A stretch of 12,859 nucleotides of DNA. Source: Pseudomonadota bacterium. GTDB taxonomy: Bacteria > Pseudomonadota > Gammaproteobacteria > Arenicellales > Poriferihabitantaceae. Shown piece after piece: positions 1 through 6,575 of the stretch; positions within the stretch are counted from its first letter, which is position 1; each line of letters begins with the position of its first letter. The stretch covers positions 1 to 12,859 of the forward strand of contig JAAELZ010000428.1 of NCBI GenBank assembly GCA_024226105.1, given 5' to 3'. The notes under the pieces were generated by a model. The model saw only the letters and a program-made list of their open reading frames with translations. It was not told where the DNA came from and made no database searches. Made by a program: the position numbers and the translations under genes.

Positions 1-1873
1 CAAACCGGATCAGCTCACTGCTCAAACGCTGCAATTCATCTGCGAGCTGAGACTCCTTTAACTGGTCATCTTTCAAAGACTGCACCCGTTGCTGCTGACC
101 ATTGAGCGTATTGAGCAATTCAGCCACGGGTCGATCAAACAAATCTCCAAGGGTTGTTTTTTGCGCTTCAACAAGCTCAATCAGATGCGCCTTGCGCACT
201 TCCTGGCCGGCAATTTCTGTGTCCAGCTTTAACAGTATTTCGTTTGCCCCGGCAAGGCAGGATGCCGCCTCCCGGCGCGCCTGATCTCCGGGTATTTCGA
301 GTTCCGAACTTGCGAGCTGCGGGTGATCAAAACTACCACACACCGGGCAGGGCTGATCCTTCTGCAGTTTTTCTGCCAGAATAACCGCCTGTCCTGTATG
401 CCACGCCAACTCCAGTTGTACAACCGCCTGCTCAGCCAGGTCTCGCTGCCGAAAAGCCTTGTTTCGCGCTTTAGCCAGTTCCCGCAACTCGCTTTTACAG
501 TCATCCAGTTTTTTATCTGTTTCCTCTGCACTTTTACGTTGCTGGTAACGATCTTCAAGCCGTCGCAACTCCAGTTGCTGCTCCGCCAGCCCTTTTAACC
601 GCTCAAGTATGCGCCGATGCTGTTGATTAATATCCTCTGAAGAAAACTGATTTTTTTGCCATTGTGAGCGGCATTCATCCAGCGCTGTTTTACGCAAGGT
701 CAATTCCCGGGCACCCGTTTCCAACGAGCGAACAGCGGCCTCGAACTGGCCAACACGATTACGATAAGCCTCAAGATCACGCTTGTGCTGCTGTATTGAT
801 TCAATTTCCGGCTCGTGCGCTACCAGGCCCTGCAATTTATCCCGGGCCAGCGTCAACTGCTCCAGACTGGCTTGCAGTTTACCTTGCACTTTTCCCAGGT
901 TTAGCTCAGATCGCTCTCGCTGTTTTATCGCCAGCTGCCATTGGTTAAACTCAGGCTGCAGACGTAGCGCAGCACGCGCGCGGTGTAGCTGCGCGTCCAG
1001 TTCATCTACTTCTTTGCTTTGTTGCACCCGCATTTGCAGTGCTGCCTTCGCCTGGCCGAGGCGCTCAAAATCAGCGGCCAGCTTTTGAGCATTTATTAAG
1101 GCGCGCTCTGCCTGTTTCCGGCTTTTTGCTGCCCGGGTCTTGTGCGCGGCTGATTCTTTCATCTGCCCGGCCTGGCTTTCCAGCTCCCTGAGCAGCTGCT
1201 CTTCGCTTTCAACACCGGCACCGCGCAACACCCCCAGTTGCTGATTACGGCTGGCCTCCAAATTCTTACGAACGCCAGCGGCCTGTTCTTTTAGCGCAAA
1301 TTCGATGCGAGTATATATCTGCGTCTGAAACAGGTGGCTGAAGACTTTTTCCCGATCCGAAGATTTGGCCATTAACAGGTTTCGAAACTCGCCCTGGGGT
1401 AAAACCATCACCTGGCGGAACTGCTCGACATTCAACCCCGTCAACTCTTCGATTGCGGCCCTGGCCTCGGTAACCTTCGATGCCACCCGCACCGACTCCT
1501 TACCTGATTCATCCCGGCCATATAATTCGGCCCGGGGCTGATGCGCTGTCAAACCCTCGCCGCGGCCTTTAGGGCGCAACTGCTCGGGCTCACGACGAAT
1601 ACGCCAGGTTTTGCCCCCTAAACTAAATATAAGCTCCACGTAGCTTAAGGTTTCCGGTGCGGCTGTATCACAACGCATTTCGGCGGCCTCGCGTTCATTA
1701 CCGGTGGTTTTGCCATACAGCGCAAAGCAAATACCATCCAGTATGGTGGTCTTACCCGATCCAGTGGGCCCGTTGATCAGAAACAGGGGGTTCTCACCCA
1801 GCCGCTCAAATTCGATGACTTCAATGCCGGAAAACGGCCCGAATGCAGACATTGTGAGTTTTATCGGCCGCAT
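1..1873 (-). CDS. sbcC: Exonuclease SbcC, ATPase subunit of SbcCD (partial, C-terminus beyond left edge)
   Basis: SbcC is the SMC/Rad50-like ATPase that works with the SbcD nuclease to cleave DNA hairpins and protein-blocked ends in the cytoplasm. The frame is open from the ATG at 1873 to the window edge, giving 624 complete codons. Residues 1-14 (MRPIKLTMSAFGPF) are a typical SbcC start. Walker A is GPTGSGKT at 35-42, and the Q-loop lies in LPQGEF around Gln160. From about residue 180 the protein is charged, heptad-like coiled coil. The zinc-hook motif CPVC is at 509-512 (near base 349), after which the returning coil begins. The hook sits about midway in a normal protein of roughly 1000 residues, so the missing part should be the rest of the second coil plus Walker B and the signature motif. 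The start is five bases after the sbcD stop, so the two are surely co-transcribed. No strong ribosome binding site is visible; coupling to sbcD is likely. No frameshift was seen. Confidence 0.95.
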   Translation of the reverse strand, partial: MRPIKLTMSAFGPFSGIEVIEFERLGENPLFLINGPTGSGKTTILDGICFALYGKTTGNEREAAEMRCDTAAPETLSYVELIFSLGGKTWRIRREPEQLRPKGRGEGLTAHQPRAELYGRDESGKESVRVASKVTEARAAIEELTGLNVEQFRQVMVLPQGEFRNLLMAKSSDREKVFSHLFQTQIYTRIEFALKEQAAGVRKNLEASRNQQLGVLRGAGVESEEQLLRELESQAGQMKESAAHKTRAAKSRKQAERALINAQKLAADFERLGQAKAALQMRVQQSKEVDELDAQLHRARAALRLQPEFNQWQLAIKQRERSELNLGKVQGKLQASLEQLTLARDKLQGLVAHEPEIESIQQHKRDLEAYRNRVGQFEAAVRSLETGARELTLRKTALDECRSQWQKNQFSSEDINQQHRRILERLKGLAEQQLELRRLEDRYQQRKSAEETDKKLDDCKSELRELAKARNKAFRQRDLAEQAVVQLELAWHTGQAVILAEKLQKDQPCPVCGSFDHPQLASSELEIPGDQARREAASCLAGANEILLKLDTEIAGQEVRKAHLIELVEAQKTTLGDLFDRPVAELLNTLNGQQQRVQSLKDDQLKESQLADELQRLSSELIRF

Positions 1874-1878
1874 GAGCT

Positions 1879-3021
1879 TTATTCTGCGCGATGCAGATTT
1901 TCAATGGTCTCTTCGAGCAAACGGTCTTGAGCGCTACTCATGGATTCGCCCCTGACCTGCTCATAAAAATCCCTGAACATCGACATTTCACCTTTTTTGA
2001 GTCGCTCGCGGCTCGCCATCTGCCCGGAACTCGCGGATAACAAACCGGGCCTTTCCAGGTGCAAAACGTTTGGATAGACCTCACGCAGTTTGCCCATTAT
2101 GTCCAGAATCGCGTGTGTATCCGACAAGCGTACCTGAACATAATCCAGGGCATTGTGGTCAGTTTTGCCCATCGCCAGAATTTCCGCCAGGCTTCCCTCC
2201 AGGGTACGCATATCATGTAAGGGTTTAAGTGCAATTTCTTCTATGGCGCATTCACCCTGCGCATCCATATCGACGAGTGTCACCGATTTAGTGTGACGCT
2301 CTTCTGAAAACGAGTACTTGAGTATCGAACCTGAGTAACGAATTTTTTCGTGATACCTGTACTGCGTACCGTGCAAATGCCCGAGCGCAGTATAATCAAA
2401 GGCCTTAAAGTTTTTTGCAGATGCCTGGTCCGCTCCGCCCACCGAAAGCGGCCGTTCTGATTCACAGGCTTCACCACCATTCAGGAAACAATGGCTGAGA
2501 ACCACTGTGCGATAGCTACCTTTTTTCTGATTATGACTTTTTATGCGCTTTGCCACATAAGCCAGTGTTTCATCATGCCCTGACAGTTCAACATCAAAAT
2601 ACTCACGCGCTACTGCGGGTTCAAGATAAGGAATCCCGTAAAAAGCGGTCTTGCCATAACCATCCTCCAGTATCACCGGAGACAGGATGGCCTCGGGCGA
2701 GTCAATAATAAACAGACCTGAAGCAGATAATTGTCGCGCCCCAAAACCCAGCCGCTCCGCGCTATCGTGATTGCCGGGAATGACAATTACCGGAATCGCC
2801 TTTTCACGGCACAATCTGTCCAGCACCGAATCAAGTAGACTTACCGCCCGGGCGGGTGGAACCGTGCGGTCATACACGTCACCCGCTATGAGCACTGCAT
2901 CCACAGCCTGCTGTGAAGCAATATCAACTATCTGATCAAGCACATAGGCCTGATCTTCAAGTAACGATGCATTGTGAAGCTGACGCCCGAGGTGCCAGTC
3001 AGATGTGTGCAGGAATTTCAT
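1879..3021 (-). CDS. sbcD: Exonuclease SbcD, Mre11-like nuclease subunit
   Basis: This is the manganese-dependent nuclease of SbcCD, equivalent to Mre11. It has 380 residues, close to the 400 or so of the E. coli protein. The metallophosphoesterase motifs appear in order: SDWHLGR with Asp8 and His10, GDVYDR with Asp48, GNHD at 83-86, SHC with His177, and GHLHG with His215 and His217. All expected metal ligands are present, so the enzyme looks active. The C-terminal 120 residues fit the capping domain and the helices that bind the SbcC coiled coil. The ATG at 3021 starts the canonical MKFLHTSDWHLG N-terminus, so the start is secure, although no clear Shine-Dalgarno sequence precedes it. The gene is the first of the sbcD-sbcC operon and is divergent from the AsmA-family gene across 55 bp. 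Confidence 0.97.
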   Translation of the reverse strand: MKFLHTSDWHLGRQLHNASLLEDQAYVLDQIVDIASQQAVDAVLIAGDVYDRTVPPARAVSLLDSVLDRLCREKAIPVIVIPGNHDSAERLGFGARQLSASGLFIIDSPEAILSPVILEDGYGKTAFYGIPYLEPAVAREYFDVELSGHDETLAYVAKRIKSHNQKKGSYRTVVLSHCFLNGGEACESERPLSVGGADQASAKNFKAFDYTALGHLHGTQYRYHEKIRYSGSILKYSFSEERHTKSVTLVDMDAQGECAIEEIALKPLHDMRTLEGSLAEILAMGKTDHNALDYVQVRLSDTHAILDIMGKLREVYPNVLHLERPGLLSASSGQMASRERLKKGEMSMFRDFYEQVRGESMSSAQDRLLEETIENLHRAE

Positions 3022-3076
3022 TTTGGAAACAAAATTGTGTCATACTAATTACTCTGATGATACTCGACCATCGCAC
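3022..3076. promoter_or_regulatory. Divergent intergenic region between sbcD and the AsmA-family gene
   Basis: These 55 bp must hold or adjoin the promoters for both directions. It is AT-rich compared with the flanking genes. On the plus strand, TTGTGT at 3035-3040 and GATACT at 3059-3064 are a weak sigma-70-like pair with 18-bp spacing, which would give a very short leader. No convincing match was found on the minus strand. The function is inferred from gene layout; the box calls are weak. Confidence 0.35.
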
Positions 3077-6000
3077 ATGAATAATATGAATAAAATGCTC
3101 AAATACACAGGGTTCGTACTCGCCGGGGTAATCGGCCTGTTGCTGGTAGCTGTCGTCATCTTAAAATTGATTCCAGACGATCAATACAAATCGTGGCTTA
3201 CTTCTGCGGTTGAGTCTTCCACCGGGCGTGGCTTCGCCATAGAATCCCTGCAGCTGGACTTTGGCACCTCCCTGCGAATAGGTGCAGACACGATACAACT
3301 TGCAAATGCTGACTGGGCCGAAAAACCTGATATGCTTTCGGTTAACCGCCTTGAAGCCGAACTCCGGTTACTGCCGCTACTTTCAGGAAAGGCCGAAATT
3401 ATCACCCGGCTTGATACGGCCGATTTAATTTCCCAGAGTAATGAAGACGGGGTTTCCAACTGGGACCTGAGCGCGGGCCTGCCGCCTGAGGAAGCTTCTG
3501 AAGAAGCTATGCAAGCCGATGCAGACGAACAACAAGGCTCCGGTCTGCCGCTGCGGCCGATTTTGCGCGAGTTGCGCATTGATAACCTCACCTTCAGCCT
3601 GATCGATAAAACGGATGACAGGTACAAAACCGCGGTTTTGAAACATCTGCTCATTGAAACTCCTGAATTGCAAACCCTTCTTTCGCTGGAGGCAGATGCA
3701 AACGGTATCCCAATTTCACTATCCGGAAATTTGGGCAACATTGATAGTGCGCTGGATCAAATCTCAACCCCGTTAACGATCAACGGGCAATTTGATGACA
3801 ATGAACTCAGTATTTCGGGTGAATGGGGGCCGGTATTGCCCGCTACCAACTTGAATCTGCTGCTTGATATAAAGGTACCGTCCACTTCCAGCCTGGCGGC
3901 GATCGCAGGATATGACATCGAGGATATTGGAGAAATTGCCTTGTCTGCTCGTGCTCGCGCAAACGACGGCGTGTTCTCGATTGAAGATATCATCACCAAA
4001 CTCGATGGCGAGTTAACCACCAGCTCAATCGACGGCGGGATTGAAAACCTGATGTTACTGGATGGCGTTGATATGGGCGTTACTTTATATACTGAAACCC
4101 TGGAACGACTGGTCGAAACATTTAATGTCGAGCTGCCCGTACCCCTACCGCCTGAAGTGCAGTTAAGTGCGCAAGTTCAGGGAAGTAAAAACGGGCTCGC
4201 TATCAATGATATAAATATCATCGCTCATGATGAAGGCGTAGAATTTGCGCTCACCGGTGCGGTCAATAATATCCTGAGCTCACGCCAGATCGATGGTGAA
4301 TTCAACGCCACCGTGGACAGTCTATCGAGGCTCTCCAAATACGCAAATATGGAATTACCCGCGCTTGGCGCGATAAGCTTATCCGGTAACTTGCAATCCG
4401 CAGGCAAGGCGCTGAGCCTCAGAGCGCTGGATCTTGGTTTAACGGCCGACAACCTTAAGCTGAAGGTCGCGGGCGGTGTTGAGGATCTGCTCACCGTTGA
4501 CGGGATCAATGCGCAGGTCGACGCCGATATCTCATCGCTTACAGAACAAAATATTTCTGAGCTCACAACCTTACTCAAATCATTTGGTGTGGAGCTTCCC
4601 GTTGAGATGTTACCGCAGAGCCTGAACCTGAGTACTGGCGTTCAGGGTAACCTGGAACAATTAGCGCTGACAGAAATTAACGCGGGGGTGCTGGATAAAG
4701 GCATCAAGATTTCATTGCTTGGCGCGGTCGAAAACGTTCTGGCCCCTGCCGGAATTACCGCTAATGTGAGGCTCAACAGTGATTCTGTTACAGCATTTTC
4801 CAAATACGCCGGAACTAAACTACCTGACCTGGGGCCGCTTGAAGCGACTGCAAACCTTGAATCAAGCGGCGAGAGTTATCGCCTGAAAAGCCTGCAGGCC
4901 AACCTGGCATCAGATGTCTTACAGGCGGACGTCAGCGCAAGCATTGCCGATCTGCTGGCCGTCAGCGGTATCAGTGCTGAAGTGACCGCCAACACCCCGA
5001 CCCTGGCCTCCTTATCCGCTCTTGCGCAAACTGAATTGCCCGATACTGATCCGGTAAAAGTACACGCTATGCTTAATGGCGAGAGCATGGAGCAGGCCAA
5101 ACTCGTGGTAAATGCGCAAAGCGCGGGGGCGCAGGTGACGGTCAACAGCCTGATTTCGCAGCTTACAGCGGCCGATCAAATACAGCTTGATGTATCGCTA
5201 ATGGCGGACAAGCTGAGCGATTTCGACAAATTCGCCCAAATGGAGCTGCCCGATCAGGGCCCGCTGGACCTGAGTGCCTCTATAAATATTGAACCGGGCA
5301 CCTATACGCTGAGTGCGTTAAAACTGCAGCTGAATGATCAGTCGGCAACCGGCGATCTCAGGCTACATCTCCCGGAAACGGATGACGAGCAGGGCATTAC
5401 CCTGTTACACGGCCAGCTTGACATTGCTTATCTGGATTTATCGCCCTTTCTTCCAGGTGCCGAACAGGAAGACGAACTGACGGATACGGAGGTTACGCCC
5501 GAAACACCTGTTGAACCCGTTGAGGAGACAACAGAGGCTGTAGAAGCTGCTGAAGCGCCGAAAGAAGACATCACGACCCCTCTGGCAGAATCAGATCGCC
5601 TGCTCTCCAGCGAGCCCATACTTTTTGAGGTATTGCATGACTACGATATTGACCTTTCTGTAAACGGGGAAAAACTCAAACTGGATCATAGTGACTTGCT
5701 CGATGTACAACTGAAAGTCCTGCTCAAAGATGGCTTGCTGAGCGTCAAACCGGTTAAGGCGATTGGCAGTACCGGGGGAACCGTCGATGGAACAATAATA
5801 GTCGACGGGAGATCAACGCTGCCCGTTCTGGACGCAGACATCGTACTTGACTCCATCCCATCGCCAAACCTGGGCGGAACCTCTGATTTTCATCTGGGAA
5901 TAGATGGTCAGGGCGAGTCGATTGCAGCATTGATGGCCAGCCTCAATGGCGAGATGGTCTTTGCAATTCGTGACGGTGTGATTCCAAAATCATTTGTTTC

Positions 6001-6478
6001 ACGCTTCGGTAGTGGTTTAATGTCATCATCGGGCAGCAAAGAAACCACCAATCTTGAATGCCTGATCCTGCGCGTTGATGTGGTCGATGGTGTGGCTGAT
6101 TTTAAAAACAAGCTTGCCGCTCAGCTAACCGAAGTCACCTGGCGAGGGGGTGGTACCATTGATTTTAATACTGAAAGGCTCAGCGCCGATATAGCACCTA
6201 CGCCCAGGAAGGGTATTCCTGTCAGTATCGGGGGAGGCCTGGCCGGCCTGGTAAAGCTTGGCGGCACACTGAAGGCCCCGAAAATACTACCGGACTACTC
6301 GGATGCGGCCTTTAAATACGGCAAATACTCAGCTTATGTGGCCACCGGGGGTTTATCCCTGCTTGCCGAAATCATTGCGAATAAGATTAGCGCCAACAAG
6401 GACGTATGCGAACAAATTCTTGATGGCAGCGTTTTTGCCGCTGCTGACAAGGTTAAGAGAAAGAACCTGCCTAAATAG
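3077..6478 (+). CDS. AsmA family protein, membrane-anchored, with seven internal repeats
   Basis: AsmA-family proteins are anchored in the inner membrane by the N-terminus and extend into the periplasm; they belong to the bridge-like lipid transfer (repeating beta-groove) group and affect outer-membrane lipid balance. From the ATG at 3077 the protein has 1133 residues, nearly twice E. coli AsmA. Residues 11-30 form one hydrophobic membrane segment. Residues 33-135 match the usual AsmA start: a TGRGFAIE segment, RLLPLLSGKAEI, and DGVSNWDLS. A tandem repeat array covers about 269-794. An acidic Thr/Pro/Glu linker spans about 795-842. Residues 916-1076 resemble the AsmA C-terminal domain (LMASLNGEM, RGGGTIDFN, LGGTLKAPKILPD). 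The frame extends up to a GTG at 3005, but that would overlap sbcD and put 24 polar residues before the membrane segment, so ATG 3077 is preferred; ATGs at 3086 and 3095 are also possible. No strong ribosome binding site is seen. The exact substrate cannot be read from sequence. Confidence 0.9.
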   Translation: MNNMNKMLKYTGFVLAGVIGLLLVAVVILKLIPDDQYKSWLTSAVESSTGRGFAIESLQLDFGTSLRIGADTIQLANADWAEKPDMLSVNRLEAELRLLPLLSGKAEIITRLDTADLISQSNEDGVSNWDLSAGLPPEEASEEAMQADADEQQGSGLPLRPILRELRIDNLTFSLIDKTDDRYKTAVLKHLLIETPELQTLLSLEADANGIPISLSGNLGNIDSALDQISTPLTINGQFDDNELSISGEWGPVLPATNLNLLLDIKVPSTSSLAAIAGYDIEDIGEIALSARARANDGVFSIEDIITKLDGELTTSSIDGGIENLMLLDGVDMGVTLYTETLERLVETFNVELPVPLPPEVQLSAQVQGSKNGLAINDINIIAHDEGVEFALTGAVNNILSSRQIDGEFNATVDSLSRLSKYANMELPALGAISLSGNLQSAGKALSLRALDLGLTADNLKLKVAGGVEDLLTVDGINAQVDADISSLTEQNISELTTLLKSFGVELPVEMLPQSLNLSTGVQGNLEQLALTEINAGVLDKGIKISLLGAVENVLAPAGITANVRLNSDSVTAFSKYAGTKLPDLGPLEATANLESSGESYRLKSLQANLASDVLQADVSASIADLLAVSGISAEVTANTPTLASLSALAQTELPDTDPVKVHAMLNGESMEQAKLVVNAQSAGAQVTVNSLISQLTAADQIQLDVSLMADKLSDFDKFAQMELPDQGPLDLSASINIEPGTYTLSALKLQLNDQSATGDLRLHLPETDDEQGITLLHGQLDIAYLDLSPFLPGAEQEDELTDTEVTPETPVEPVEETTEAVEAAEAPKEDITTPLAESDRLLSSEPILFEVLHDYDIDLSVNGEKLKLDHSDLLDVQLKVLLKDGLLSVKPVKAIGSTGGTVDGTIIVDGRSTLPVLDADIVLDSIPSPNLGGTSDFHLGIDGQGESIAALMASLNGEMVFAIRDGVIPKSFVSRFGSGLMSSSGSKETTNLECLILRVDVVDGVADFKNKLAAQLTEVTWRGGGTIDFNTERLSADIAPTPRKGIPVSIGGGLAGLVKLGGTLKAPKILPDYSDAAFKYGKYSAYVATGGLSLLAEIIANKISANKDVCEQILDGSVFAAADKVKRKNLPK
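3881..5458 (+). repeat. Seven tandem protein repeats of 70-80 residues within the AsmA-family gene
   Basis: This is a protein-level repeat; the DNA copies have diverged. Each unit opens with a short helix-like stretch (forms of SKYA, KSF, DKFA) running into xxELPxxGPL, followed by beta strands and a final GxxxxLxxxxGIxAxV segment. The Leu of the ELP motif is encoded at about 4133, 4355, 4595, 4820, 5036 and 5246, giving a period of 70-80 codons; a degenerate first copy (GYDIEDIG) lies one period earlier near 3908. Clear examples are NMELPALG, GTKLPDLG, QTELPDTD and QMELPDQG. The period fits successive repeating-beta-groove modules. Confidence 0.8.
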
Positions 6479-6575
6479 GTCTGGCACTCTTTATGCAACC
6501 GGGGCAACAGTTATACAACAAACTGTCAAAGGTGCTGCGTTTGTGCCGCACAAAAAGCCACACTTAATTTGAATA
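6479..6575. other. Intergenic region between the two large AsmA-like genes, with two small inverted repeats
   Basis: This 97-bp gap contains ACAGTT at 6507-6512 facing AACTGT at 6521-6526 (8-base loop), and a hairpin with 7-base arms and one mismatch at 6532-6538 and 6545-6551 around a 6-base loop. Neither is followed by a T-run, so neither is a convincing terminator. They could mark an operator, an mRNA processing or stability element, or chance. No promoter consensus was found, so read-through from the first gene into the second is plausible. Confidence 0.35.

Noticed and set aside
1..3021. SbcCD read as part of a defence island
   Set aside because: Both genes have normal, intact housekeeping motifs and no defence, phage or mobile genes lie beside them.
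3005..3076. Upstream GTG start that would lengthen the AsmA-family protein by 24 residues
   Set aside because: It would overlap the start of sbcD and place a polar, non-AsmA-like segment before the membrane anchor. ATG at 3077 fits the family better.
3181..3741. A 186-residue open frame antisense to the AsmA-family gene
   Set aside because: It lies wholly inside a well-supported gene, its translation is Ser/Arg-rich without domains, and it has the look of a shadow frame. The same applies to the other antisense frames in both large genes.
6532..6551. Hairpin after the AsmA-family gene as a Rho-independent terminator
   Set aside because: It is followed by an A-run, not a T-run, in the direction of transcription.
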